64,000 nucleotides of DNA from Halomarina halobia (GCF_029338575.1 NZ_CP119992.1:2232001-2296000); one strand, 5' to 3'. Counted from the first letter of the stretch, positions 1 to 9,942 are shown. The notes: generated by a model from the letters alone, not told the origin. Translations and numbers: made by a program.

Positions 1-1
1 C

Positions 2-1642
<1,641 letters not shown>

Positions 1643-1715
1643 CGACCGCCCTTCGACGGAGCACTTCCCTCACCTCTCGCCCCTCACCTCTCGCCGAACG
1701 TTTATGTACGGAAAC

Positions 1716-1818
1716 GCGGCCAGCGTCACCGTGCGCTGACGATCGCTCGCGGGCGTCCCGCGGTTGTGCGACACGACCGCCCGCGAGAATCCCGCCGGTT
1801 CGTGTCGCCTGTTCGCCA
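1716..1818 (+). ncRNA. Candidate structured RNA, copy A (hairpin plus H-type pseudoknot)
   Basis: This non-coding stretch lies between the ABC transporter stop and the stop of the convergent DUF5789 gene. It is clearly homologous to 25694-25788. Visible pairings are hairpin 1721-1725/1734-1738 (CAGCG/CGCTG), stem 1 1746-1755/1778-1787 (10 bp, CTCGCGGGCG with its exact complement) and stem 2 1768-1776/1800-1808 (9 bp, GCGACACGA with its complement). Stems 1 and 2 interleave, which makes an H-type pseudoknot with loops of 12, 1 and 12 bases. In the second copy both stems have other sequences but still pair. A TATA-like TTTATGTA sits at 1701-1708. If it is the promoter, transcription would start near 1731 and the first hairpin would be only partly transcribed. 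Strand is inferred from that box. Function unknown. Confidence 0.6.
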
Positions 1819-1844
1819 CTCGGTTCGTCGCTCCGCCGGTCCGT

Positions 1845-2159
1845 TCAGAGGGACTCCTCCTCGTGGTCCTGGGCCGACTCGGCCTGGTCGCCCCGGTCGG
1901 AGTAGTGCTCCCGACCGACGGCCCCCCCGCCGACCATGTTGAGCACCGCCTGTCGCACGTCGTCGGCGGACTGGAACTCCTCCTCGTACCCCTCGAGCGC
2001 CTCCCCGAGCGTCGTGGAACCGTCCTCGAGGCCGATCTCGGCGTCTCCGTACTCCTCGCGGATATCCGAGGTGTCCGCCGGATAGTCGTGGGATTCGAGG
2101 CGCTCGTCGAGGTCGCCGAAGTCGACGCCAAGCGTCCGGTCGTCGTCGGTCTCGCTCAT
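1845..2159 (-). CDS. DUF5789 family small acidic protein
   Basis: This encodes 104 residues starting MSETDDD; longer upstream extensions of the frame are arginine-rich shadow sequence and are left out. The protein is acidic and has the conserved haloarchaeal core SADDVRQAVLNMV followed by GREHYSDRG. I recognise this as DUF5789, a family of about 100 residues with no known function. No catalytic motif, signal peptide or membrane segment is visible. Its stop faces the candidate structured RNA at 1716-1818. It is divergent from the creatininase-family gene at 2313. Confidence 0.8.
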   Translation of the reverse strand: MSETDDDRTLGVDFGDLDERLESHDYPADTSDIREEYGDAEIGLEDGSTTLGEALEGYEEEFQSADDVRQAVLNMVGGGAVGREHYSDRGDQAESAQDHEEESL

Positions 2160-2312
2160 GGTTCGTTCCGACCAACGCGGGCCGACGGGAAACGGCTTGT
2201 GCCTACTTCGCCCCCGGCCGAGCGTGCGGTCGGTCCTCCACCATCGAACGGAGGCGGTACCCCGAGCGCCCGCTATCTTCACGGCGGTACGGCCGACAGT
2301 GTACCGTGAGCC

Positions 2313-3038
2313 ATGCGACTCGCAGAGCAGACGTGGACCGACGTTGCCGAGGCGGACGCGCGTCTCGCGTTCCTGCCGACCGGCAGCACGGAACAGCACG
2401 GACCGCACGCGCCGCTCGGGACCGACGCGACGACCGCCGAGGCCGTCGCGGAGGCGGGCGCGGCCGTCCTCGACGGCGACGCCGTCGTCGCGCCGACGAT
2501 CCCCGTCGGGATCGCGGAGGAGCACCGCTCGTTCGACGGCACCCTCTGGGTGACGCCCGACACCTTCAGACGGTACGTCCGTGAGGTGATCGAGAGCCTC
2601 GCGTACCACGATCTCGACCGCGTCGTCGTCGTCAACGGCCACGGGGGGAACGTCGACGCGCTCGAGGAGGTCTGCGCGCGCGTCACCCGCGACGGCACCG
2701 CCCGTGCCGTCCCGTTCACGTGGTTCGCTGGAGGCTCCCCCGACCTCCCGATGGGCCACGGCGGCGCGCGGGAGACGGCGCTCCTGCGCCACGTCGCACC
2801 CGACCTCGTCCGCGAGGACCGCGTCGAGGCGGCGCGCGAGGGGGCCGCCGACCGCTGGGGGGAGTGGGTGGCCGGCGTCAACCTCGCCTACGACTCCGAC
2901 GAGTTCTCGGGGAACGGCGTCGTCGGCGATCCGGGCGCGGGGAGCGCGGCGGACGGCGAGGCGCTGCTCGCGGCGGCAGCGGAGCGCCTCGCCGCCGTCG
3001 CGACCGCCGTCGACGAACGCGCGGAGCGTAACGGGTAA
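2313..3038 (+). CDS. Creatininase-family amidohydrolase (possible ArfB formamide hydrolase)
   Basis: This is a 241-residue protein of the usual creatininase-superfamily length. Family motifs are visible: LPTGSTEQHGPHAPLGTD near residues 20-37 (metal-binding Glu and His), AEEHRSFDGT near 70-79 and VVVNGHGGN near 105-113. The family are cytosolic metal-dependent amidohydrolases. In archaea the nearest characterised member is ArfB, which deformylates a pyrimidine intermediate of riboflavin and F420 biosynthesis. Haloarchaeal proteins of this size are often given that name. No riboflavin gene is next to it here, so the ArfB assignment is an inference and the symbol is left blank. The ATG at 2313 opens directly on the conserved MRLAEQTW start. 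Confidence 0.8.
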   Translation: MRLAEQTWTDVAEADARLAFLPTGSTEQHGPHAPLGTDATTAEAVAEAGAAVLDGDAVVAPTIPVGIAEEHRSFDGTLWVTPDTFRRYVREVIESLAYHDLDRVVVVNGHGGNVDALEEVCARVTRDGTARAVPFTWFAGGSPDLPMGHGGARETALLRHVAPDLVREDRVEAAREGAADRWGEWVAGVNLAYDSDEFSGNGVVGDPGAGSAADGEALLAAAAERLAAVATAVDERAERNG

Positions 3039-3085
3039 CGGGTGGGCTCATTAGACCCATCTCGGTCCGGCGCGCACGCGACACC

Positions 3086-3262
3086 ATGCCCGACGTGACC
3101 CGCCGCCGCGCGACGAGCGCCGACCTCGACTACGTCGAGTCGCTGCTCTCGGCGAACGGACTCCCGACGGATGGCGTTCGGGACGGCACGGCGGCGTTCT
3201 ACGTCGTCGCGGACGGCGAGCCAGTCGGTGTCGGCGGTCTCGGCCGTCGGTTGGATCGATAG
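3086..3262 (+). pseudogene. Truncated GNAT acetyltransferase (N-terminal third)
   Basis: The frame encodes 58 residues beginning MPDVTRRRATSADLDYVESL and running to YVVADGEPVGVGGLG, then stops. This matches the first two strands and helices of GNAT acetyltransferases, which normally run about 140-150 residues. The acetyl-CoA-binding V/I-x-x-x-x-R-x-x-G-x-G/A motif and C-terminal half are absent. The next gene, on the opposite strand, ends three bases after this stop, so the loss is a real deletion or rearrangement and not just a premature stop. It is probably non-functional. The family assignment rests on the N-terminal pattern only. Confidence 0.6.
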
Positions 3263-3264
3263 CG

Positions 3265-3723
3265 TTACTCCTCGTCCTCCTCGCTCTCGTCGTCTTCGGC
3301 CTCGGCTTCTCCCGCGTCGTCGGTTCCGCCGTCGGCCTCGGCCTCCTGGAGCGCGCCGCGGAGTTGCGGAATGGTGCTCGCGAGTTCGCCGACCTGTCCG
3401 TGGGCGTCGTCGATCTCCGCGATCAGGTCGTCGAGCTGCTCGATCGCCTCACGGAGGTCCTCCGCGTCCTCGAAGGCGTCCGCCCGCTCGCCCATCGTGT
3501 ACCACTTCTTGGCGTTGCGGAGGTGTTCCTCGGCCTCGCCCGCGTCGAGGGCGCTGCGGAGGCTGTTGAGCACGCCGAGGGTGTTCTCCGACTCGACGTT
3601 CCAGACGGCGTCTGCCGTCGGAAGCTCGGCGCGAGCGGCGGCGAGACTCTCCTCGACGTCGGCGCGCATCTCGGAGGCCGCCTCGCCGAAGAGCTCGTCG
3701 TCGCTGAGGGTCTGTTGACTCAT
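3265..3723 (-). CDS. DUF5790 family acidic coiled-coil protein
   Basis: This encodes 152 residues from MSQQTLSDDELFGEAASEM; the 11 codons upstream in frame are rejected because a good TATA box lies at 3746-3753, 27 bases before this ATG. Most of the protein is predicted helical and very acidic. A central NAKKWYTMGERADAFEDAED segment and a following region (IEQLDDLIAEIDDAH) suggest a coiled coil. The last 25 residues are nearly all Asp, Glu and Ala. I recognise it as the haloarchaeal DUF5790 family, function unknown. No signal peptide or membrane segment is present. Confidence 0.78.
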   Translation of the reverse strand: MSQQTLSDDELFGEAASEMRADVEESLAAARAELPTADAVWNVESENTLGVLNSLRSALDAGEAEEHLRNAKKWYTMGERADAFEDAEDLREAIEQLDDLIAEIDDAHGQVGELASTIPQLRGALQEAEADGGTDDAGEAEAEDDESEEDEE

Positions 3724-3745
3724 GCCCCGGGGTTCGTCGGCACGG

Positions 3746-3753
3746 TTTATAAA
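3746..3753 (-). promoter_or_regulatory. TATA box for the DUF5790 gene
   Basis: TTTATAAA is centred about 27 bases upstream of the ATG at 3723, the spacing expected for a leaderless haloarchaeal transcript. It supports that start over the in-frame codons further upstream. Confidence 0.65.
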
Positions 3754-3787
3754 CACCCGCCCGAAACTGAAAGTGAAAACGAGCGCC

Positions 3788-4807
3788 TCAGGCGCTCGGG
3801 ATCGCGTCCTCGCCGCTTCGCACCGTCTTGCGACGGTCGGGGATGAGGTCCAGCTCGGCGTCGGTGTCGCCGAGGACGAACAGCGCGTAGTAGCGCAGAT
3901 ACGTCTGGACGGGCACCTGCACCACCGCGAAGACCGCCGCGGCGACGAGCGCGAACGCGACGAGGAGGGCGGCCAGGGCGACCCACCCGGCCGTCGAGAG
4001 CGTCCCGGCGGCGAGCGCGCCCCCGAACAGCGTCCACCCGAGGATGCCGAACGGGACGAACAGGACGAGTGCGCCGAGACCGGCGACGATACCGACGGCG
4101 GTCGCGCCCACGACGTTGAGCACGAACGCCGCGACGGCGTAGACGACGTACTGCCGCCACGCGCCGACGAGCGTCGGCCAGAAGCGCCGCCACGCGGCCA
4201 GCACGCCCCGATCCTCGAGGAGCATGATCGGGACGACGAACACGGTCGTGAAGCCGTTGACGACGCCGAGGACGACGCCGACGAACGCCGCGACGGGAAG
4301 CAGCAGGGCGAGTCCGGCGACCAGCGCGCGCGGGTCGAACGCTCCGCCGCCGGTCAGCGCGAGCCAGACGGGCGCGAGCGCGAGCGCGGCGAGCGCGAGG
4401 CCGACCAGCGCGAGCAGGAGGCGGAAGCCGAACAGTCCGAGCGCCTTTCCCAGGTGTCGCCGCCCGTCGCGTCGGACGGCGACCTCGTCGCTCCGGAGCG
4501 CCTCGAGGAGGACGAACTCCATCGCCGAGCCGACGAGCGCGAACAGGAGCGCGACGACGAGCACCGCGGCCGCGAGGGCGACGGCGAGCGTCACCACGTC
4601 CGCGGGGAGCGCCGGGAGCGCCCCGACGTCGATCGACGACGCGTCGCCGACGTTCACGTTTCCGCCGGCCGGGACGTTCGCGCCGAGGCCGCCGACGAAG
4701 AAGACCACGAGCGCGAGCTTGAGCCACCGGCGCGCGTCGAACGGGAGGAGGAACGACCGCGTCGCGTCGAGCGCGTCGTCGAGGTCGTCCAGTGCGTACA
4801 GCGTCAT
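3788..4807 (-). CDS. Haloarchaeal integral membrane protein (DUF7544-like)
   Basis: This is 339 residues. An N-terminal cytosolic segment (YALDDLDDALDATRSFLLPF) leads into a first membrane span, and long hydrophobic stretches rich in Ala, Val and Leu follow, about six to eight spans in all. The opening and the motif EFVLLEALRSDEVAVRR match a family common in haloarchaea that I recall as DUF7544; its function is unknown. The C-terminus is cytosolic and charged. An ATAAAA box (complement) lies about 26 bases upstream of the ATG, which supports the start. No partner gene is visible; its neighbours belong to unrelated pathways. Confidence 0.72.
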   Translation of the reverse strand: MTLYALDDLDDALDATRSFLLPFDARRWLKLALVVFFVGGLGANVPAGGNVNVGDASSIDVGALPALPADVVTLAVALAAAVLVVALLFALVGSAMEFVLLEALRSDEVAVRRDGRRHLGKALGLFGFRLLLALVGLALAALALAPVWLALTGGGAFDPRALVAGLALLLPVAAFVGVVLGVVNGFTTVFVVPIMLLEDRGVLAAWRRFWPTLVGAWRQYVVYAVAAFVLNVVGATAVGIVAGLGALVLFVPFGILGWTLFGGALAAGTLSTAGWVALAALLVAFALVAAAVFAVVQVPVQTYLRYYALFVLGDTDAELDLIPDRRKTVRSGEDAIPSA

Positions 4808-4880
4808 CCTCTCCTGTAGGCAGTGCGACGATAAAACGGTCTCGTGCGGTCGGGATCGTTCGAGGCCGGTCGTCGCGAGA

Positions 4881-5219
4881 TCAGGGTCGCTCCACCACGT
4901 CCACGACCCGCATCATCGGATAGCCCTCCTCCATGCGCATCTCCGTGTGGACGACGGTGTCGGCGTACTCGATGCGCATGCGCACCTCCATGTACTCGCC
5001 GGTCAACTCGGCGTAGCCGTGGCTCGTGTCGAGCCTCTCGGCGAGGACGTCCACGTCGACCGACGCGCAGTGCGGCTGGTTCTCGATGGCCTCCTCCATG
5101 GCCCGTTCGAGGCTCGCCGCGCTCTCGGGGCTGACGGGCGTTCCCGCGAACTGGTGGTAGAGCGCGCCGAACTTGATCCCCGCCTCGAAGCAGGCGACCT
5201 CCCGTTCCGTGGGGTCCAT
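4881..5219 (-). CDS. mptD: Archaeal dihydroneopterin aldolase MptD
   Basis: This encodes 112 residues from MDPTEREVACFEAGIKFGAL; the upstream in-frame extension is arginine-rich and lacks family similarity. The GIKFGALYHQFAGTPVS block is the hallmark of the archaeal MptD family, which is unrelated to bacterial FolB. MptD cleaves 7,8-dihydroneopterin to 6-hydroxymethyl-7,8-dihydropterin and glycolaldehyde in tetrahydrofolate or methanopterin synthesis. The length equals that of known archaeal members. It is a cytosolic, single-domain protein. It is divergent from the aIF2-beta gene and appears monocistronic. Assignment is by recognised motif and size. Confidence 0.82.
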   Translation of the reverse strand: MDPTEREVACFEAGIKFGALYHQFAGTPVSPESAASLERAMEEAIENQPHCASVDVDVLAERLDTSHGYAELTGEYMEVRMRIEYADTVVHTEMRMEEGYPMMRVVDVVERP

Positions 5220-5342
5220 ACGCCCTCTCCCCGAGGGTCGAACTAAAGCCCGCCGGGTTCGACCCGGAGGGGCCGTCTCGACGGGTGGTATGGCGAGACA
5301 CATCTCGTAACCGGTTTAGGCGCGAGTCACCTCCTTTCACCC

Positions 5343-5966
5343 ATGGATTACGAATCGAGTCTCGATCGAGCCATGGACAACGTCCCCGACATCGACACCA
5401 GCGGCGAACGGCTGAGCGTTCCGGACGCGCACGCACAGAAGGACGGGGCGTTCACCCGGCTGACCAATCTCTCCGAGATCGCGGACACCGTCTCGCGCGA
5501 TCCCGACCACCTCCACCGCTTCGTCCAGCGCGACCTCGGGACCAACGGCAAGCTCGAGGACGGCGTCGGCCGGTACAACGGGACGTTCTCCGGGCGCGAC
5601 TTCGACGAGAGCGTCGAGAAGTACGTCGAGACGTACGTCCTCTGTGGCGAGTGCGGTCTCCCCGACACCCGCCTCGTCACCGAGGATCGGACGCCGATGC
5701 TCCGCTGCGACGCCTGCGGCGCGTTCCGTCCCGTCTCCAAGCAGCGCAGCCCCCAGCAGCAGGCCCAGCAGCGGGACGCCGTCGAGGAGGGCCAGACCTA
5801 CACGCTCGAGATCACCTCGACCGGTCGCAAGGGCGACGGCGTCGCCGAGCGCGGCGAGTACACCATCTTCGTTCCCGGCGCGCAGCGCGGCGACGTCGTC
5901 GAGGCGTACATCGAGAACGTGAGCGGATCGCTCGCGTTCGCCCGGCTCGAATCGAAGCAGAACTGA
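5343..5966 (+). CDS. Translation initiation factor aIF2 beta subunit with C-terminal TRAM domain
   Basis: This is 207 residues in three parts. The aIF2-beta core (about 1-100) contains RDPDHLHRFVQRDLGTNGK. A C4 zinc ribbon (about 101-125) is built from CGECGLPDT and LRCDACGA. A C-terminal TRAM domain (about 145-205) has EVE-like EITSTGRKGDGVAERGEYTIFV and ends in a beta-rich RNA-binding fold. The beta subunit is part of the aIF2 complex that carries initiator tRNA to the ribosome. The TRAM fusion is common in haloarchaea and absent from most other aIF2-beta proteins. A GGTTTAGG box lies about 27 bases before the ATG, which fits a leaderless transcript. Confidence 0.92.
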   Translation: MDYESSLDRAMDNVPDIDTSGERLSVPDAHAQKDGAFTRLTNLSEIADTVSRDPDHLHRFVQRDLGTNGKLEDGVGRYNGTFSGRDFDESVEKYVETYVLCGECGLPDTRLVTEDRTPMLRCDACGAFRPVSKQRSPQQQAQQRDAVEEGQTYTLEITSTGRKGDGVAERGEYTIFVPGAQRGDVVEAYIENVSGSLAFARLESKQN

Positions 5967-6043
5967 CGCCGCCCGCTCCGTGCTCCGTCATCGCCGCGCG
6001 AAACCGCGTGATTCTTGATCGGGTTACCCCTCTCTCCTCCTGA

Positions 6044-6784
6044 ATGGACGACCCGGTCTTACTCACGGGGGCCGCCGGTCGCGTCGGCCGCGCCATCCTC
6101 GGTGGCATCGGCGAGCGATACGCGTGGCGACTGCTCGATCACAACCCGCCCACGGAGGAACCCGACCACGAGTACGTCGTCGCGGACATCACCGACGGGG
6201 ACGCCGTCCGCGAGGCGATGGCGGGCGTCGGCGCGGTCGTCCACCTCGCCGGGGACCCCCGCCCCGAGGCCCCGTGGGACAGCGTCCTCGCGAACAACAT
6301 CGACGGGACCCACACCGTCATGCAGGCGGCGGCCGACGCGGGCGTCGAGAAGTTCGTCTTCGCCTCCTCGAACCACGCCGTCGGCGCGTACGAGTTCGGC
6401 CGCGATCCGCACATCTACCGGACCGAATCCGAGTTCGTGCTCGACGGAACTGAACTCCCCCGCCCGAAGAACGTCTACGGCGTAAGCAAGGCCGCCGGCG
6501 AGACCCTCGGGCGGTACTTCCACGACGTGTACGACCTCTCGGTGGTCTGCGTCCGCATCGGTAACCTGACAAAGGGCCACCCGCCGATCGACTACGAGCG
6601 CGGGCAGGCGATGTGGCTCTCCTACCGCGACTGCGCGCACCTCTTCGACTGCTGTCTCACCGCCGACTACGGCTACGAGATCGTCTACGGCATCTCGGAC
6701 AACGACCGCAAGTACTACTCCATCGAGCGCGCCCGCGAGGTGCTGGGCTACGACCCGCAGGACAACTCCGCCGAACACGACTGA
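6044..6784 (+). CDS. azf: NAD-dependent glucose-6-phosphate dehydrogenase (Azf)
   Basis: This is 246 residues, a classical SDR-type NAD-binding fold: LLTGAAGRVGRAI near residues 6-18 binds the dinucleotide. FASSNHAVGAYE and the YGVSKAAGE pair provide the Ser/Tyr/Lys catalytic set. The segments VCVRIGNLTKGHPPIDYERG and YGISDNDRKYYSIERA match the haloarchaeal enzyme Azf, which oxidises glucose 6-phosphate in the archaeal oxidative pentose phosphate pathway. This copy ends a little earlier than the roughly 260-residue Haloferax protein, just after DPQDNSAE, so its C-terminal tail is shortened. Otherwise the family is of sugar epimerases, the main alternative. Confidence 0.82.
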   Translation: MDDPVLLTGAAGRVGRAILGGIGERYAWRLLDHNPPTEEPDHEYVVADITDGDAVREAMAGVGAVVHLAGDPRPEAPWDSVLANNIDGTHTVMQAAADAGVEKFVFASSNHAVGAYEFGRDPHIYRTESEFVLDGTELPRPKNVYGVSKAAGETLGRYFHDVYDLSVVCVRIGNLTKGHPPIDYERGQAMWLSYRDCAHLFDCCLTADYGYEIVYGISDNDRKYYSIERAREVLGYDPQDNSAEHD

Positions 6785-6817
6785 GCGGTCTAGTCGTCTG
6801 TCGCCGATTGGCAGTCG

Positions 6818-7438
6818 TCACCCGAACAGCCCGTTCACGTCCCGCTCCTCGTGGTCCCGCTTCGCCGCGTGCTCCGAGAGCCGTCGGTAGACCAGTCCGC
6901 GGTTGCGCCCCCGCGCGAAGTCCATCACCAGCGACACGAAGGGGCTCGTCGCCCGGCCCGCGTCGAGGTCCGCGCGGCCGTAGCGGGCGGCCCGGTCGAT
7001 CAGTTCGGGGTCGAAGCCGTGCTCCTCGGCGAGGATCCGCGCCGCGACGACCGACTCCTCGAAGTCGAGGTCGGCGGGTCCGAGCGTGCGCCCCTCGATC
7101 TCCAGTCGAAGCGGAGGGTTGCGCTCAACGAGCGTCGGGTCGACCTCGAGGTCGCGCAGGTAGGCGCGGACGGGGTCGAGCGCGACGCCCTGGAACGCCG
7201 CGCCGAGGCCGTCGAGGTACCCGCGGGCGCTCGCCGCGAGGCCCGTCGCTCCGGCAGCGTTCCCCTCGACGGCGTGGTGGACGGCGGCGGTGAACTGGAT
7301 GAGCCCCTGCAGGAAGTCCCGCTCCGGGCCGGCATCGAGTTCGAGCCACGGCTCCTCCCACGCGTCGTGGGCGGCGTGGTACTCGCCCGCGTTGTAGATC
7401 GCGACCCCCGCGCGGAGGTGGCACTCGACGCCGTCCAT
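6818..7438 (-). CDS. DUF309 domain protein
   Basis: This is 206 residues. The N-terminal third carries the DUF309 signature: YNAGEYHAAHDAWEEPW, followed by FLQGLIQFTAAVHHAVEGN. The family is all-helical, found in bacteria and archaea, and has no proven function. The conserved His and Glu residues (HAAHDAWEE) look like a potential metal or ligand site, but that is inference. The C-terminal part (LDFEESVVAARILAEEHGFDPELIDRA) is typical of haloarchaeal members. It is convergent with azf; the stops are 33 bases apart. Confidence 0.8.
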   Translation of the reverse strand: MDGVECHLRAGVAIYNAGEYHAAHDAWEEPWLELDAGPERDFLQGLIQFTAAVHHAVEGNAAGATGLAASARGYLDGLGAAFQGVALDPVRAYLRDLEVDPTLVERNPPLRLEIEGRTLGPADLDFEESVVAARILAEEHGFDPELIDRAARYGRADLDAGRATSPFVSLVMDFARGRNRGLVYRRLSEHAAKRDHEERDVNGLFG

Positions 7439-7494
7439 GCCCCTTCGTTTCGCGTCCAGCCCGATGTGTCTTCCCGTCGCGGCCCGTCGTCCCG

Positions 7495-9492
7495 TCAGCG
7501 CTCCTGCCAGACGACGCTGAAGTTCGCCACCTCGCCGTGCTGGCGGTCCATCAGCCGGGCGGCGTGCGACGGCGCGGGCAGGTTGCCGCTGCCGAAGTAG
7601 GGCAGGGCGTAGGCGACCTCGATCCCCGGTTCCCCGTCGCCGCGGTCGAGGAGGGCCCGCATCGCCTTCGCGCGCCCGTCGGCGAAGAACCGGTCGCGCT
7701 CGACGCCGAACAGGAGCGCCGCGCGGTCGGTCGACGCGACGCCCGCCGGTGGGAGGCCGTCGAGCAGTCGGTCGGCGGCCGTCTCGGCGTCGAGGTCGCC
7801 GAGCCCCCGTCCCCGGAGCCAGAGATCGACGTACGCCCCGGCGTCGAACGAGTCCCCGCGCTCTGCGCGCGCCACCGCCCGGCGCACCCCGCTGACCGCC
7901 GGGGCGACGAGTTCGTCGAGCGGCTCGGGCGCGTCGGAGCGGACGGCGAGCTCGAACTCCGTCTCGCCGTCAAGCCGCCGCGTCTCCCGGTCGAAGACGC
8001 GGCTGTACGGTTCCAGGTCCGCCTCCGCCAGCAATCGCGTCGCCTCCCGCTCGGTGCAGTACGCCCCGAGGTCGAACGGGACGGCGACCACGCGGTCGAG
8101 GCGGGCACCACCGTCGCCGCGCGGTTCGATCCGGACCCGGAGCGGGCCGCCGTCGAGGAACCGTTCGGCGTCGAGCGCCCGGAAGACACTCGCGTGGCGG
8201 CCGTCGGGGTCCACGTGCGGCTGCGCTTGCGGGTGGTAGCCGCCGAAGTCGCCGACGAACTCCCAGCCGTCGCCGCCGTCGAGCCAGAGGCCGTACTCCA
8301 TGAACCCCGCGTCCCGCCCGTCGAGCCAGAGGTCGAACCGGCGGTCGGGGGCGTACGCCGGGTCGCGGGCGAACGTCGCCGCCCAGGCGTAGAAGTAGCG
8401 GTCCCGCGCGACGGTGATCGTGTCGGCCGGGAGCCCGTCGTCGAGCGACCCGGGGTCGGCGCGGTTGGGGACGAACGGATCGAACCCCAGTTTCGTCGGG
8501 GTGTACTGCGTCCGGGCGTACCAGCCGACGCCGTCGGCCCCCGCGCCGACGGACGCCCTGAGGTCGAGCCGCATCGCCTGCTTGCTCGGCGTGTACTGCG
8601 GGTCGATGGTGTGGCTCTCGCCGAGGTAGTAGACCGGTCGGTCGCCGGAGTACCGTCGGGAGTTAGCGATCAGGCTGCGGACGGCGTCGTTCGCCACCTC
8701 GGGTCCGGCGTCCTTCTCGTACCAGCCCCGGTAGAAGTCGGTGAACACGAAGTCCGGCATCGCGTCGCGGGAGCGGAGGTCGTCCATCAGCCCCGCGAAC
8801 ACCTCCGGCTGGCGCGACTCGATGACGTAGGGGAAGTGCAGGAAGATCCCCACGTCCAGGTCCTCGCTCACGCCCTTGATCGCCCGCCGCTGGGCGGTGA
8901 AGATGTCCGGGCCGTACTTCGAGAGGTTGTCGACCGAGCGGCTGTTCCACGCCCCGCCGGGGATCCACTCCCCGCCGACGGGCGCCTCCTGCCAGATCAC
9001 GAGCTTCCCGCCGGGCGCGAACTCGCGGTAGCGCTCCGCGACCGCCCGCAGCCCGTCGAGGTGGCGCTGGCGCTCCCTGGGGTTCGTCGCGAACGTCTCG
9101 GCGTCGATGCGCTTGAGGACGCCCACGTTCACCCACGCCTCGAGGCCCGTCTCGCGGGCCTGTCGGAGCGCGGGGGCGACCCGCTTCCCGCCGTCGAGCT
9201 GCGCGGCGGCGGCGGCCAGCACCACCGCCAGGTCGTGCTGACGCGCGAACGCGTACATGTTCCGCCGCAGGCGCTCGTCGGACCAGAGCGGGCTCTCGGC
9301 CCACAGGAAGTCGGTCCGCGACTCGGCGGGCCCCGCGTCGGGGTACGGCACGTCCGCCCAGCCGTCCATCGACGGCCGGTCGTCCGCCCAGCGGTAGGCG
9401 GCGTACCCGCTCGCGACGCTCGCGCCGAGGACGCCGCCCGCGCCGATGAGCATCCGTCGGCGCGAGACGCCGCCGTCCTCGCCGTCAGCCAT
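7495..9492 (-). CDS. Large Tat-exported protein of unknown function
   Basis: This is 665 residues. The N-terminus has a twin-arginine signal (VSRRRMLIGAGG followed by a hydrophobic stretch ending near SGYAAY), so it is probably folded in the cytoplasm and exported by Tat. The N-terminal half shows alternating strands and helices with conserved-looking acidic and aromatic motifs (KLVIWQEAPVGGEWIPGG, DFVFTDFYRGWYEKDAGPE, VGWYARTQYTPTKLGFDPF). These resemble a TIM-barrel glycosidase-like fold, but no family signature is secure. The C-terminal half is beta-rich (WLDGRDAGFMEYGLWLDGG). I do not recognise the family. A sugar-active or surface enzyme is a guess only. No lipobox or C-terminal anchor is visible. 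Confidence 0.7.
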   Translation of the reverse strand: MADGEDGGVSRRRMLIGAGGVLGASVASGYAAYRWADDRPSMDGWADVPYPDAGPAESRTDFLWAESPLWSDERLRRNMYAFARQHDLAVVLAAAAAQLDGGKRVAPALRQARETGLEAWVNVGVLKRIDAETFATNPRERQRHLDGLRAVAERYREFAPGGKLVIWQEAPVGGEWIPGGAWNSRSVDNLSKYGPDIFTAQRRAIKGVSEDLDVGIFLHFPYVIESRQPEVFAGLMDDLRSRDAMPDFVFTDFYRGWYEKDAGPEVANDAVRSLIANSRRYSGDRPVYYLGESHTIDPQYTPSKQAMRLDLRASVGAGADGVGWYARTQYTPTKLGFDPFVPNRADPGSLDDGLPADTITVARDRYFYAWAATFARDPAYAPDRRFDLWLDGRDAGFMEYGLWLDGGDGWEFVGDFGGYHPQAQPHVDPDGRHASVFRALDAERFLDGGPLRVRIEPRGDGGARLDRVVAVPFDLGAYCTEREATRLLAEADLEPYSRVFDRETRRLDGETEFELAVRSDAPEPLDELVAPAVSGVRRAVARAERGDSFDAGAYVDLWLRGRGLGDLDAETAADRLLDGLPPAGVASTDRAALLFGVERDRFFADGRAKAMRALLDRGDGEPGIEVAYALPYFGSGNLPAPSHAARLMDRQHGEVANFSVVWQER

Positions 9493-9627
9493 CGTCGTCC
9501 CCCGCGCGTTCCGTCGGTCGCATTCGTTACGGGTGTGGTACTTACTCCGTCCGTATGAACCTGTCCGCCGGCGTGCTAGTCCGGGACACGGCCGTCGACG
9601 GCCGCGTCGCTCGGCGTGCGCGTCGCG

Positions 9628-9942
9628 CTACTCCGGGCACCCGCACCCGGCGGACGACACGGTGATGCTCCCGTCACCGGCGACGGTTACGTGGTATCCG
9701 CAACACCGGAACGACACGTGCCCGTCGAGGCGGAGCGTCCCGTCGAATCGCGGGCGCAGGAGACCGTCGAGGCACTCGGGATCGACGGACGCGTACAGCG
9801 AGTCGTTCAGTTCGAGCGGGTCGACGCCCTCGACCTCCGCGACGGCCAACACGAGGGCGACGCTGGGGGGCGTCTCGCCGGGATCGTACGACGCCGTATA
9901 CACGGCCGGGAGAGGATCCGGGGGGTCGTCGGTGGACGGCAT
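9628..9942 (-). CDS. HalOD1-type small output-domain protein
   Basis: This encodes 104 residues from MPSTDDPPDPLPAVY; the longer upstream frame is a shadow extension. The core VALVLAVAEVEGVDPLELNDSLY, then DGTLRLDGHVSFRCCGYHVTVAGDGSITV, matches the haloarchaeal HalOD1 domain, found alone or at the end of signalling proteins. Four cysteines (RCCGY near residues 80-81, GCGC at the end) are unusual for a haloarchaeal cytosolic protein and could bind a metal. Its function is not known. It probably acts as a small regulatory or partner protein. No operon partner is close. Confidence 0.6.
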   Translation of the reverse strand: MPSTDDPPDPLPAVYTASYDPGETPPSVALVLAVAEVEGVDPLELNDSLYASVDPECLDGLLRPRFDGTLRLDGHVSFRCCGYHVTVAGDGSITVSSAGCGCPE

